NCBI RefSeq assembly: GCF_947242115.1 | Contig: NC_074715.1 | Coordinates: 48,125,086-48,189,085, forward strand | DNA from: Biomphalaria glabrata | Taxonomy: Eukaryota; Mollusca; Gastropoda; Planorbidae | Direction of reading: 5' to 3' | DNA length: 64,000 nt | In this document: positions 17,416 to 29,224 of the stretch, piece by piece | How the letters are laid out: each line of letters opens with the position of its first letter | How positions within the stretch are numbered: the first letter of the stretch is position 1 | The notes under the pieces: model-generated | Seen by the model: the letters and a program-made list of their open reading frames with translations, nothing else | Databases searched by the model: none | Told to the model about the DNA's origin: nothing | Program-made: the position numbers and the translations under genes

Positions 17416-18570
17416 AAGGTTCATTTATTAATTTTGTTATATCTCAAGCTATATACATATATAATATGCTTAGTGCAGGTCTTGTTATCAATTGTTCTCC
17501 TTTTTCTGCGGTCAAAATAAGAGATTTTCCCATGTCACCCAAATATTTGTCTTGTGTGTTCAAACATAAAACATCAATGGATGTCAGTGTAGTTGGCAGA
17601 ACTTGCTTATAATTCAAGGGGGACAGGGAAGCACGTTGTAATCGTGTGATTGTCGAAAGAGTTGAACCGAAGGCTTTTTGAACTCTAGGCGTGAAAGCCT
17701 GCTTGAACAAACCGTTCTGTCTGGAAGAGGTCCAAGTCAATGCCTATGTAAAAGATTGCTATTTCCAATGTATTTGGCACTTCTGGCTCATGAGCTAGGA
17801 TACATGGCCGAAGGCCGAGCACACCGGAAACCCCCGCCAATTTTCTATGTTGTACCAAGCTAACCGTGCAGGACTCGCCTATAGTGTAACGGTCCCTAAA
17901 TGAACGGCGCGTCGATTATCAGCAGGACGTGGAAGCTCTCTTTCAACTCCGCAATTTGCAATGGGAAAGCTCTCGCATTCCCTTAGACGCTCCCACAAGA
18001 GTTTTGTTTTGCTATTCATTTAGCCTAATCACTTGCTCACGTGATCGTTACCACCCGAGTGCCTCGTTAACGTGGCAGAATACCGTACCAGGGCACGTCA
18101 TAAACAGTCTCAGATAGGAAACTGACTTATCGTATAATCATGAACTGATCAAAACCTTTATCATATTACAATTCGTTGGATGGGGTAGAATTCAAAATAA
18201 ACATATACCGTAGTGACATAAACTTTATCATAAAAAGCTATGTTTCAAAATAAGTCGCCAATAAACACCCCCCTGCACCAAAACGTCTGCGCCAAAACGT
18301 CATATACCGGTTTTAAAGATGTGTGCTTGTATGTGTATAGAAGTATGTATGCTTGTATGTTTAAATATATGTGTAGAGATGTGCAGAAACGTGCAACTTT
18401 ATGTGTTTAATTGTGTAGAGTTTTGTGCTTGATAACTCTGAGACGGCTGTGAACAACGTATAGTCGTAGCCTCGTAGGTTTAATTTCGGAGTTTCCATCT
18501 CTTAGACCGACCAGCTGATACTTTATTTCTGTAAACTTCATTGCTAACACTCAAAACGAAAACAAGTAGG
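17416..18570. other. Intergenic, nothing recognised
   Basis: No supported gene. Contains a possible dispersed repeat around 17880-18120. Confidence 0.35.
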
Positions 18571-18574
18571 TTTA

Positions 18575-18815
18575 GAAGCAAACAAGGCAGCTGTGAAGAA
18601 ATAAGTTCCTTTAATTATATAACATTTGATTTAATAGTAACATATGTACAGTTAAGATTATATGCATCAACTCTAATGGATGGTTTCCTTCTGCTTGTTT
18701 ACAACATACCCGTGACTTCCGCAAGTCCCCTAACTCCCAGGTCTCCAACACTTGACCGTGTGTCACGGTTGACCACACATAGTAGTCGTGTCACAACAGC
18801 AGCCAACTACGGCCT
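18575..18815. repeat. Dispersed repeat, class unknown (copy 2)
   Basis: Related to 241-560 by shared blocks such as caagtcccctaactc and gtcacggttgacc. Confidence 0.6.
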
Positions 18816-19604
18816 CCGATTAATGGAGACCTCGCACAGAGCTCAAAATATATTTTTTTTTTTAAAGAAGAAATAGCTAAAATTGTGCCCACTGTTGGAG
18901 TACACCAGGTTTTTTTTTTTTAAAATTGCGGAATATTATTTTTGCGCTGTTTATTATTTTTATTTGTCTATTTCATTTAGGGCCATCGAATTCATTTCGC
19001 CTAGGGCTTCCAATGATCTAAGGCCGGCCTTTCTAGCAGAGACATTATGTAAAAGAGTTAACTAAGGCGCCAATATGCGTGAATCAAGTATTTAATCAAT
19101 AGCGATTGCACAGTGGCCATTTATATAAAAACTAGCCGAATATTACTCGCGACCCCCGGGCCTTAGTTTGTGTATCAAGTGATCTAGTGGACTGGAAAGC
19201 TAAAAGCATGAAATTGTGCTAAACTAAAAAAAAAATTCGTAAAAATATTTCTTCTCACACATATTTATTATTGTTTGGCTAGATTTAACTACAAGACTGA
19301 TCCAAACACATTTCTACAGTAACACTTAATACAAACTTTTTTTATGTCCTTAACATTAAAATTGTGTAATTTATTTTCTGTAATAAATAATTAAGATATA
19401 TGTTTCTTTCTAGGTCTAAAGAAAGATGCATATCTGGACTACATGCTTTTAATGTTATGAAATAACGTCATATCCGATACAAAAATGTTCATTACATTTT
19501 ATAAGTAACAAGATACATCTTTTCAAGTTGAACAAGTTCATGAAATAATCATTGCATTTTATAATAATAATAGTAATAATAATTATCACACATCATTATT
19601 ACAC

Positions 19605-19740
19605 AAGGGGGCGCGGTGGTCGAAGGGTTAAGCGCTTGGCTTCCAAACCTGAGGTCCTGGGTTCGAATCTCAGTAAAGACTGGGATTTTCGGGGCTCTCC
19701 TGAGTCCACCCAACTCTGATGGGTACCTGACTTTGGTTGG
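19605..19740 (+). mobile_element. SINE family 1, copy downstream of gene B
   Basis: ggtcgaagggttaagcgctt and gggttcgaatctcag give the tRNA-like boxes, then gactgggattttcgggg. Runs into a LINE 3' tail. Confidence 0.78.
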
Positions 19741-19945
19741 AGAAAAAATAAAGGCAGTTGATCATGAGATTGATATCTTGCTGAGAACCGTGACAAAATA
19801 GACGGATTTTGTTACGTGAGAACTGTCACAACACACCTACGAAAGTCAAGGGACAGACAATGATGATGATGACGATAATAATGATGATGATGAGGGCGTT
19901 GACGATGACGATAAAGATGATGATAATGATGATGATGTGCTCGCC
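19741..19945 (+). mobile_element. LINE 3' tail with ATG-type microsatellite, gene B 3' flank
   Basis: Contains gagattgatatcttgctgag, gaactgtcacaacac, cgaaagtcaagggacaga and a run of gatgatgat-type repeats. The same fragment lies at the matching place downstream of gene A (44290-44460), so it predates the duplication. Confidence 0.7.
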
Positions 19946-19992
19946 AAGAAATGTCTACTATCAGTGTTATCATACACAGTGTTATCATACAC

Positions 19993-20166
19993 TCATAGTT
20001 TAGATTCGTTCTCGTTTTCTCTCTCTTCCGCGGCATGTCCTTTCCTTCTACCCAGCACCTGCAATAACAATGGTACAAAGATTTGAAGTATTTCAAACAA
20101 ACTCAACATGGAGAAGCCGAGCCAAAGTCCTATGGTCCCTCCAAAGTCCGACATCACTTGATACGT
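19993..20166 (-). CDS. Gene B exon 15: TM2, pore and C-terminal tail
   Basis: 57 codons plus TGA. TYQVMSDFGGTI then GLWLGFSMLSLFEILQIFVP. The cytosolic tail GRRKGHAAEERENENESKL is charged and longer than A's unspliced tail; A carries a 100-bp insertion exactly within the matching stretch. Confidence 0.87.
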   Translation of the reverse strand, partial: TYQVMSDFGGTIGLWLGFSMLSLFEILQIFVPLLLQVLGRRKGHAAEERENENESKL

Positions 20167-20337
20167 CTAAAAATATAAAAAGAGACACATTAACCTATTC
20201 GGTTTAAAAAATTCAGTAAAGACCACAACCAATAAAGCAGACCAAAATAATTGTTCCAAATTTACTGCCTCGTCTGAGCTCACTGTGCGTAAATCTATTT
20301 TAAGATATATGTAGCATAAGAAAGTGTTATTAAATTG

Positions 20338-20575
20338 CGAAATGTGGTCAAGAGGCTAAGTACGCTTGTACTTGACATGGCTACCTATGAAAGGGGCTCG
20401 AGGTTCGACACCCGACTCGAGAAGAGTTGTGTTTACTGAGAGCACCTAAAGGCAGCACGGAAAACCTTCCCCTAGATACCCCATCCCCCCCCTCCACACA
20501 CACACACTGGTCCACAAATGAGATCATACCAGAGCGCGCTGAGAATGCTATAAGAATGAAAGCTATAAAAGCTAT
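20338..20575 (+). mobile_element. SINE family 2, copy in gene B intron 14
   Basis: gtggtcaagaggctaagtac head and ctggtccacaaatgagatca body. Absent from intron 14 of gene A. Confidence 0.75.
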
Positions 20576-20826
20576 AATCTCTGTATATAATTCTCTTCAT
20601 GGCTCAAGAGTTTGGACACCACTTAATGGAAAGATCACTCTTTTATTTTTGCAAGTCGGACGGACTAGAGTTGCTCTACGTAATTTTAAAGGCGAAAATT
20701 AAAAAAAAAGGGGGTGGGGGAGTGTTCACTCGTAACTAAATAGCAGGGCCGGACTTAACCATTGTGACCAAGACTTCATGGAAAGATATTAAGTAATCTA
20801 CTATGTATTCACCCGTCACTAAAAAG

Positions 20827-22668
20827 CAGGGCCGGACTTAACCATTGTGGAGCCCTATGCGAAAAGCTTTCGCGTGGCCAAGTTTGGGTAGGGATACGGA
20901 TAATAACTGAAAATTAAGAGTTTGTTTTCGAAAATGAATTCGTCTTTGCACTTTATTCATTCTTTACTACGTACATGATTAGTTTTTTTTTGGTTTAGTT
21001 TATTAGTATATTATCTTCTTCTTCTTCTAGCCAGCTTTATTGCTGCTGAGCTGTGAGCTCTTTTGCAGACTGTGCCAAGGAAAAAAAGTGTGCTGATTTC
21101 TTCAGTTGTTCAGCACTGCCGTACAGGGTGTTGGTTATGTTGGGCTGTAGTGGAAGTAGGGTCTGCCTAAGGTGGATTAGGGAGGGGCATTCAAAGAGGA
21201 TATGGTTTACGGTTTCAAAGGGGTGGGCGCAGTGTCTGCAAAGGGGGAGTTGTGTGGAGCTTATTTTGTTCAGGTGGTAATTTAATAGTGGTGTGTGTCC
21301 TGTTCTTAGTTGGAAGATTGCTAATTTGTTCTTTGCGGGGGAGGAAGTTAATACTGTCCAGTTTGTTAGGCGTAGTCATTTCTTTGTACATGGCTCTGCC
21401 TGTGTTTCCTGATGCCCATTGGTTGAGCCACTCCTCTTTGTGATTGTTGACTAACATTGACCTTAGGGTGAGGTAGTTAACAGGTCTATCTAATTGTTCC
21501 ATAGATGAACCTGCCTTTGATAGCTTATCTGACTTTTCATTTCCCATGATGTCAATGTGTCCAGGGATCCACTGTAGTGTGATATTGATATTTAATTTTG
21601 ATATCATCTGATGGATTATCACAATGAGTGTTGTCAACTCTCTTGGGCTGTTTGAGGTGCTGCTTTTAAGTGCTTGCAGAGTAGATTGGGAGTCTGTAAA
21701 GACAACAATATCTGATGGTGGTTGCACTCCTTCATATAATTTGTTTTCCACTGTCTGTAGTGCTATGGTAATTGCCTCAATTTCGGCTTGGAAGTTTGAG
21801 CAGTAATCACCACAGGGTGCGTTTATCTCAAAGTGTTTATTTTTAGGGAAGACCAAGAAGGCACCAAGACCAGCATTGATGGTGGCTTTGAAAGCCGATC
21901 CGTCTGTATAAATATGGATAGCTATTTTTTGATAGCTTTCAATTGTTTCAAGCGTGCCTACTTTGAGCTCCAGTGGATTTGATTCTTTTGTTAAGGTGTT
22001 ATTTAGTAAATGTGTTTTGATGGTTGGTTGTTTGAAGTTAAGTCCGGGTGTAATGTTTGAAAACCTGGTAATTTTTTCTCTGTTATTGGGTAGGTGTTGT
22101 TTTAGGGCTAGTTCGTCAGTAAGTTGGATCAGAGTCCTTTGCTTTTTTGGTTGTTTTTCCTATTTCTCTGTGTTAGTAATTTATTGGGATGATCGTCCTA
22201 TATTATAAAAATTCTGTTTCCTAAATAGATCACGCTCAATAGCAAGAATTGCCAAATATTAAATCTATCTTCGAGAATTGTTGACCTCAATTAATTCTTC
22301 ATTAGTTTGAGGCGTGAGAAACTTCTTTCACTAAATTTTTTTTTATCGCGCGTAGGATCGGCGTTTTCCATATTGAATGACACCCTAAATGACAATTTTC
22401 GTCTATATATTTCAGGAGAAGTGTTTGATTTTTCAAAAGATTTTAATAATTTCCGGAGATTTCCATGACTTTTTCGTATATTTTATAACTTCAGGAGATT
22501 TCCAGGAGCTCCTGGTAAATGCGGAGGACGCGGAAAATCTGTTATAAGTTATAGAATGGTTTAATGTAATAATTTACACCTAGGATTAGCGTGGGGCCTA
22601 TGACAGTTCGGGGCCCACTGTGGTCGCATAGATTTCAGTGGCCTAAGGCCGGCCCTGCAAAATAGCGA
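20827..22668. mobile_element. GGGCCGG-ended DNA element, interrupted by a LINE
   Basis: Left part gcagggccggacttaaccat to about 20998; right part from about 22200 to ggccggccctgc. An uninterrupted relative is at 60480-60958 with the same ends and interior (gccaagtttgg, agatcacgctcaatagcaag). The LINE at 20999-22200 splits this copy. A short extra left end is at about 20748-20775. Confidence 0.7.
20999..22200 (-). mobile_element. LINE fragment encoding RNase H (I/Jockey-like), nested
   Basis: The minus strand has an open frame of about 213 codons with RNase H marks: NFQAEIEAITIALQ, VVFTDSQSTLQAL and LQWIPGHIDIMGNEKSD (catalytic D-E-D pattern), followed by a RTGHT-type region and a Cys/His knuckle in another frame (CRHC...H...C). 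This is the 3' end of a non-LTR retrotransposon, not a host RNase H. It sits in intron 14 of gene B and not in A. Confidence 0.82.
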
Positions 22669-22721
22669 CGTAAATGCGCTTGAGTTTCAAAAGGTAAGTA
22701 TAATTAAAGTCCACCACATAC

Positions 22722-22797
22722 ATCATAGTCTGGTTCTTCATTGATTTCTTCATAATTCAGATCTCTGTAGTAGATGTTTAATTTGAGAAAATTGTCC
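22722..22797 (-). CDS. Gene B exon 14: pre-TM2 strand
   Basis: DNFLKLNIYYRDLNYEEINE then EPDYD; donor gtatgt. The following intron is about 2.55 kb against 236 bp in A because of SINE, DNA-transposon and LINE insertions. Confidence 0.88.
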
Positions 22798-22928
22798 CTG
22801 CAATCGAGAACACATTGTTGGTGTATTACATAACGCTTATATCTAAGTAATATATTATTAATTGCACAACGTTCACATTAGTAATCATTTATTGCTTTTG
22901 GGAAGAAGCACTTTTGTTTTTTTTCTAC

Positions 22929-23008
22929 CTTTTTTGTGCACTAGTTTTGTTTTTCAAAGTACTGCAGTACTGTGGTTTGGTGTTGCAGACATCTTGGACC
23001 AAAACTTC
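22929..23008 (-). CDS. Gene B exon 13: extra Cys pair
   Basis: EVLVQDVCNTKPQYCSTLKN then KTSAQK. Both cysteines conserved with A although the residues between them differ, which supports a real exon. Confidence 0.84.
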
Positions 23009-23169
23009 CTAAAGCAAGTAAAGTAAGTATCATCTTTAATACTGTTTTAAGATTTGATTTAATATTTCTTATGGATTTTTAACATCAAAGATTTAATATT
23101 TAAGAATGAAATTAAATTATGAAACAACTATTAACGATAAAGTTATAAAGGCGGCTACAGTTAACTTAC

Positions 23170-23227
23170 AGCTATATCATCATTAGGCCAATATCTGGAT
23201 GATACATAGGCATCATATGCTTTCTCA
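23170..23227 (-). CDS. Gene B exon 12: WP motif
   Basis: EKAYDAYVSSRYWPNDDIA, same length and phases as in A. It needs a two-base overhang from exon 11, which is missing. Confidence 0.86.
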
Positions 23228-23335
23228 CTGCAAGGAAAATGAATTTCTGTTTACAAATGTACATTTATTGACAGGTGGATGTTGTTGGAATGTAAGAGGA
23301 ATAAGCGTAAGATATTCTTCAGACGTAATTATCTT

Positions 23336-23588
23336 TTAAAACTCTCTCCTATTTAACGATGCCAACGTTAATTTGACCCCCATTAAACTAAAATCGATTT
23401 TGGATCTATAAACTTAAATTTGTGTTGTTTAAATAGAGCATGCATTCTACTATATTTCAATACCACATATAACAATTTCTGATTTTAAAAAAAAGCTATT
23501 TAAAGTCTAATCATAACAGGATAGTGATATACAAATGAGCAAAATACTATCGAAACGAGAAAAAAAAATTACGGAGAGAAAGAGTTAA
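23336..23588. mobile_element. MITE with TTAA ends (copy 2), gene B intron 12
   Basis: Ends ttacggagagaaagagttaa, the inverted complement of the start of copy 1 at 12063; the left end aaactctctcc is decayed. Confidence 0.65.
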
Positions 23589-23825
23589 GTAGCATCCATA
23601 ATCTATAAGATACGATACGATAACCATAAAATAATAAGCAGGTATTCAAATGTATTAGTACAATTCCTTATGTTAGCTTTCTAATTCTTCCTGGGTTGAA
23701 AAAGGAAACAATAACGTTTCGACTTTTCCAAAACGACTGCAATAAAATTCTTAGAGAAGAGAGCTAAAAGAAGCAGTACTTATGCGTTTGGTTCTTTGAT
23801 TACAATTTAAGCTTAATCCCTAGAG

Positions 23826-24830
23826 AAAATTGAGTTTTAGGTCTAGGATATCGATTTTTAACTAATAACATAATTAAGTAGATCAATCATTTTTCTTTAC
23901 ATTACAATCATTTTTATTGCTTAAATCTGTGTCTAAAACATGTTTTTTAAATGTTTTTGTAAGGGCTATGAGACAAAATCTTAATAAAATTTATACTTTA
24001 AACTCATTTTTCTCAAAATGTTAGTTTTTGCACATGTCATTGTGCTTTACTAGGAATTTCTCCTAAACTACTTGATAGATTTTGATGATATTTGAAACAC
24101 TTCTTAAGGACATCATTAACTTTACTCGTACAAAGTTTTTTTTTCAATATTTTATTTACTTTTTTTTTTTAAAGTATTTTTAATTAATATTTATCCTGTT
24201 TTTTTAGGTCTAAAAAATACTAAAAATTCAAAAATTTGTAAAAAATTAAACGTACTTAAATCCTTAATTCTGACGTTGTACCAATTTAGAGGATCCTTTT
24301 TTCTTATCTTTTAATTCAATTTCATGTATTTCTGATCAATAGTTTTTACAAAATTCAGAGTTTTAATTTGTATACAATAAACAATATGGCCGCCGTTACC
24401 ATGGCAACCATCATTCAAAAAAAACTTTTTTTTAGCATTATTTATTTTAGAATATCATTATATGTTACCATAACAAATTTCAAAGGCCTAGCTTTAGAAA
24501 TAACAAAAATAAGATTTTCAGGGATACCTCCCCTTCAGTTCCAAGTGCTTTACCCCTCAACCACAGCATCTCCATATATTAATTAGCCTACACTTATATT
24601 TTTTAAAATAATAATTAGTAACCTTATCCATAAGTTCAAAATTAATAACATGTAACATTGTAAAAAAAAAAGAAACTAAAAAAGATTTATTCTTCTAACA
24701 AAATTAGATAAATTGGCAACATGAAAATAAAATTCTTGAACTTCTTTAAGCTTCAATTGTGTACAGATGACAAGACTTTCCCCTCGCAAATAAAAATTAA
24801 TATCTCCATTGTCATTTGTCATACAAACTA
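23826..24830. other. AT-rich insert replacing the exon 11 region of gene B
   Basis: Homology with gene A's intron stops near 23825. What follows includes ctaaactacttgatagattttgatg and ggccgccgttaccatggcaa, which look like mobile or repeated DNA but show no ends I can define. Confidence 0.4.
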
Positions 24831-24837
24831 GACATTG

Positions 24838-25060
24838 AGCTAGCTAGATCTAGACCTAGTTTTAGATCTAAATCTAGATTCAAGATATAAGTCTAAGTCT
24901 AGATCTAGAAATAGATCTCTAAGTCTCTAAGTTTAGATCTAGAAAAAGATCTTAGTCTCTAAGTCTAGATCTAGAGTTAGATCTAAGTATATCTAAGTCT
25001 AGATCTAGAGTTAGATCTAAATTTATATCTAAGCCTAGATCTAGATACAGAATCTTAATA
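24838..25060. repeat. Degenerate AGATCT/CTAGAT simple repeat
   Basis: Dense run of overlapping tctagatctaga-type words with irregular spacing. Confidence 0.85.
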
Positions 25061-25267
25061 TAGAATCTACTATAACTAGACTAGAACTCGTATTATAAAT
25101 ATAGATCTATATAGATATGGCCTCTATTTATTGTAATTTAGATTGTTTACAAGTGTATAGCCTAATGACGATGTGTGAAAACTGAGAGATATAAAAGTTT
25201 TTTAACTTAGAATTGAAACGAAGTGCGTATTAAAATTCTTTTTAAAAACAACATTCGAATCAGTATT

Positions 25268-25445
25268 CTATTGCATGGATGGCTGCCTGGTCGTGCGGTT
25301 TGCACGCTGGACTGTCGTTCAGATTTATCGATGGTCCCAGGTTCAAGCCCTGCCCGCTCCCATCCCTCGTCGTCCTGCGGGAGGTTTGGACTAGGAAGTA
25401 ATTATCTACAACTCTGAAGGAACATCCGAAACATGTAAAACAAAA
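25268..25445 (+). mobile_element. SINE family 3, copy
   Basis: tRNA-like head (ggctgcctggtcgtgcggtt, then caggttcaagccctg) followed by cgtcgtcctgcgggaggttt and caactctgaaggaacatccg. A reverse relative lies at 27505-27650. Confidence 0.7.
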
Positions 25446-25738
25446 CAAAACAAATGAATTAGTTAATAAATGGAAAATGTATTTTATAATGATGCATTGA
25501 TACTTTTTCAATCGTGACCTTAGATGCACTTTTTTGTACCAATGCGCGAATCTATTAATAAAGATTGATTTATTTATGAAGAAGCTTATGAAAGTTTTAA
25601 TAAGACTTTCTTCCCCTGAAGTTTGTCATTGAAAGTGGTGTTATTTTTTTGAAAAATCTGCTTGCGTATATACTTTAAAAAATTAGATGGTTTACTTTCG
25701 GAAAAGAAAAAAAGTACGAATACAACGTCATAACTAAC

Positions 25739-25862
25739 CCTCTTTTGTGAGACAGGTCTTATTGTCAACGAACTTCATCAAGACATTGATATAGTTGTAG
25801 TGTGTGTCAAGACACTTACACTTCTCGTAGATCTGTCTCAGGAGACACATTTTCTGACACAG
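25739..25862 (-). CDS. Gene B exon 10: cysteine-rich knuckle
   Basis: LCQKMCLLRQIYEKCKCLDT, HYNYINVLMKFVDNKTCLTK, E, then a split codon before gttagt. All cysteines kept. The next exon expected (exon 11) is not found. Confidence 0.88.
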
Positions 25863-26136
25863 CTGAAAGTAGATCATATTTATAAGATTCTTTTTTCTTG
25901 AGTTCACGAGATGATAATAAGTTGTACACGAAGACATGGAAAAAATGAAATATACATTTTAAAACCTAATCCATTTAATACTTTACTTTAGTTTCATTGC
26001 TAACAATGAAGGCTTGTAGAACCTGTTCTAATTGAGAAGGATGACGTAACTTATAGGCAAATATGAATTCCAATATGAAAGTTGAGTAAATAATAAAATA
26101 ATAAGTACAGTAATAAAATATGCATAAAATAAGTAC

Positions 26137-27314
26137 AACCAACTAGTCAACTAACTAGTCAACTAACTAGTCAACTAACTAGTCAACTAACTAGTCAACC
26201 AACTGGTCAACTAACTAGTCAACTAACTAGTCAACAAACTGGTCAACTAACTAGTCAACCAACTAGTCAACCAACTAGTCAACCAACTAGTCAACTAACT
26301 AGTCAACTAACTAGTCAACTAACTAGTCAAATAACTAGTCAATCAACTAGTCAACCAACTAGTCAACCAACTAGTCAACTAAATAGTCAACCAACTAGTC
26401 AACCAACTAGTCAACCAACTAGTCAACTAACTAGTCAACTAACTAGTCAACTAACTGGTCAACCAACTGGTCAACCAACTGGTCAACCAACTAGTCAACT
26501 AACTGGTCAACTAACTAGTCAACCAACTGGTCAACTAACTAGTCAACCAACTAGTCAACCAACTAGTCAACTAACTAGTCAACCAACTAGTCAATTAACT
26601 AGTCAATTAACTAGTCAACCAACTAGTCAACCAACTAGTCAACCAACTAGTCAACCAACTAGTCAACCAACTAGTCAACTAACTAGTCAACTAACTAGTC
26701 AACTAACTAGTCAATTAACTAGTCAATCAACTAGTCAACCAACTAGTCAACCAACTAGTCAACTAACTTGTCAACCAACTAGTCAACTAACTAGTCAACC
26801 AACTAGTCAACCAACTAGTCAACCAACTAGTCAACTAACTAGTCAACTAACTAGTCAACTAGCTAGTCAACTAACTAGTCAATTAACTAGTCAATCAACT
26901 AGTCAACCAACTAGTCAACCAACTAGTCAACTAACTTGTCAACCAACTAGTCAACTAACTAGTCAACCAACTAGTCAACCAACTAGTCAACTAACTAGTC
27001 AACCAACTAGTCAACCAACTAGTCAACTAACTAGTCAACCAACTAGTCAACCAACTAGTCAACTAACTAGTCAACCAACTAGTCAACCAACTAGTCAACT
27101 AACTAGTCAATCAACTAGTCAACCAACTAGTCAACTAACTAGTCAACTAACTAGTCAACTAACTAGTCAACAAACTAGTCAACCAACTAGTCAACCAACT
27201 AGTCAACCAACTAGTCAACTAACTAGTCAACCAACTAGTCAACTAACTAGTCAACCAACTAGTCAACTAACTAGTATATTAATTAGTCAACTTACTATTC
27301 AACTAACTAGTCAA
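26137..27314. repeat. 12-bp minisatellite, about 98 units, in gene B intron 9
   Basis: Unit caactaactagt, varying mostly at position 5 (C or T) and at the a/g of actagt/actggt. Higher-order blocks recur (for example the order of C and T types near 26700 and 26860). Gene A has one related unit at the matching point (about 49287-49302, ttactagtcaataaaac). Confidence 0.97.
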
Positions 27315-27504
27315 TAAAACTATTTGGGGCTGAAATTCAGCTTTATAGCAGACTGGGCTCCATATCCTTTAAAGCAGGTCCGGATTGACATCTAGTCAAA
27401 AGAAGCTTCAGTTTAGGTAACCCAAGTGATATTCACCACTGACCTAATGTCTGGACATATAAAGAGCCCGCTCCATAATTCAAATAGCTTACGACCTTAT
27501 TTTA

Positions 27505-27650
27505 TTTTACATTTTCGGATGTTCCTTTTCGTAGTCCAAACATCCCGAAGGACGACCGAGGATGGCAGTGGGCAGAGTATGAACCCGAAACCATTGAAAA
27601 GTCCGAATGATAGTCCAGCGCGCATGCCTTACGACAAGGTAGCCATTTCA
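27505..27650 (-). mobile_element. SINE family 3, decayed reverse copy
   Basis: tttcggatgttccttttcgt and aacatcccgaaggacgaccg are the inverted body; the tRNA-like head is decayed. Confidence 0.55.
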
Positions 27651-28149
27651 AGAGTAAATAAGGCACTACCTGATAGGTAGCCAGTCTTATCTTCTTATCT
27701 TATAAAATACAGAGGTTACTTCAAAAAAACTAGATGACTACGTCATGCATGTTAACCGAGGACTTAAATTCTGCCAAGTTACTGGTTTTTCTCAAACTTT
27801 TGATATGCCTTATATTAAGATAATATGCTCATTATGTCATTAAGCTATAATCTTGTGGCGTTTTACTTCTCCAGAGAATATCTTTTTCTTTGCAACTTCT
27901 TGTGTAACTAAAGAGGCTAATCCTTGATACACAGCTGCGGTCACAAGTTAGGCATATGTAATCACCAGGTGCTGTTGCGTTTTCACCCTTCTTTCTACTA
28001 CTGTAGAATATGGCATCTGAAATCTGGGACCCTTCTTTTATGCTCTCTCCCCATGTGGATCTATCCTGTGCCACTTTTTCCCCAGCTGCTACTGTAAGTA
28101 GTTCCCTTCGATCGAACTTTGTAACTTTCATTAACTATATTTGACTTAC

Positions 28150-28239
28150 ATTTATCGTGAACCTGACACCGTAGCTCCTGTAAAATTCATCCACATCTTT
28201 ACAAGCAGCATATTTACCACCCAGCCGACTTATTCTAAT
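28150..28239 (-). CDS. Gene B exon 9: RLGG segment
   Basis: IRISRLGGKYAACKDVDEFY then RSYGVRFTIN. Open frame with both splice sites; more changed from A than exon 8. Confidence 0.86.
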
Positions 28240-28621
28240 CTGGAAACGAAAAGAAAGATAACTTTTAAGACCTTGACTACGGCTTCCAGGGTTTTATAAG
28301 TCAAGAACAACGAATATTTAGCTTGACTTCCTAACTTATGTCAGGTAGCGATTAGAACTGAATCCAAAAATGCAAAAATCAATAGGATTTTGTGGCAAAA
28401 CAAATAAAATTGTTAGTTTTAATTGCTTTGTTATAGAGATTCCTTGATCAAGTGATTTATCTCCACAACCTCTAGTATAGACATAATTATGCAAGAGAAA
28501 ACACCTCTAAATTGTAACACAAAAAAAAACAAAAACGGATAACTTTAAAACTTAAAACATTTACACAATTGTACCGTAAACACATCCCTCTCATCCACCT
28601 CCCAACATCACACGGTAGAAA

Positions 28622-28815
28622 CAGGGTTGTAGCTAGGAATTCTTCATCATTTTGAGGCCTGGGTGGCCCGACCTCCTTGGGGGGCCCCCTGCATTTCGCG
28701 TAGTATTTAATATTTAATGTAAAAAAAAATGACTCATTTGGGTCCCCACTTAAATAGGGACCCAGGGGGATTATCAAATCTTACCCCTCCTCCCCCCACC
28801 CCAACTACGCCACTG
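28622..28815. mobile_element. MITE-like element in gene B intron 8
   Basis: Starts cagggttgtagctagg and ends caactacgccactg, imperfect inverted ends like 2158-2364, with the same G/C-rich interior. Confidence 0.55.
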
Positions 28816-28920
28816 GGTAGGAAGTGAATCAATCAGAGCGCATTAGCACACACACAAAATTGGAAATAGGACATTTTTTCACCTTAAATGTTCCAAAAAG
28901 TTACTCTTCAATGTACAGTA

Positions 28921-29012
28921 GAGAGACCACAAAGAAAGGAAGGATATTATAAAAGATTGGACAGGTCTCTTTCTTGAAACCCTGCTAAGAACAGCTGATG
29001 ACAACCTAACAA
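28921..29012 (+). mobile_element. LINE 3' fragment in gene B intron 8
   Basis: gattggacaggtctctttct and gaaaccctgctaagaacagc match the better-kept fragment in gene A intron 8 (51560-51715). Shared insertion. Confidence 0.6.
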
Positions 29013-29060
29013 AAAAAAAAACGCCACTGGTTTCTGTTAATAAATAAAAACACTTCTAAC

Positions 29061-29224
29061 CTCTTTAAGGGCAATCATAGTTTGTTGTCCCACAGATATA
29101 GCGATGCCCTCTTCTTCTGGAAGTGGAACAGTGTTCCGGTCATGGATTATAACGTGAGCGCCTCTACCACTGGTGACCAAGGGCAGGTACTCGTCATTTT
29201 CCAAATACAAAATTAATTCAAGAC
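29061..29224 (-). CDS. Gene B exon 8: palm/beta-ball segment
   Basis: GLELILYLENDEYLPLVTSG, RGAHVIIHDRNTVPLPEEEG, AISVGQQTMIALKE. By eye only about ten bases of 164 differ from A, far fewer than in the flanking introns. Confidence 0.9.

Noticed and set aside
19809-20096. Frames rich in Met/Asp or His over the gatgat tract
   Set aside because: They cover a LINE tail microsatellite and overlap the true exon 15 of gene B in other frames.
21215-21856. Possible host RNase H gene
   Set aside because: The frame is followed by LINE-type C-terminal knuckle sequence and is nested in a DNA transposon; it is a LINE fragment.
26137-27314. About 390 codons open on the plus strand (QLTS/QPTS repeats) without ATG
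   Set aside because: 12-bp array in an intron of gene B, antisense to it; an in-frame stop lies two codons upstream and the frame is open only because the unit has no easily made stop.
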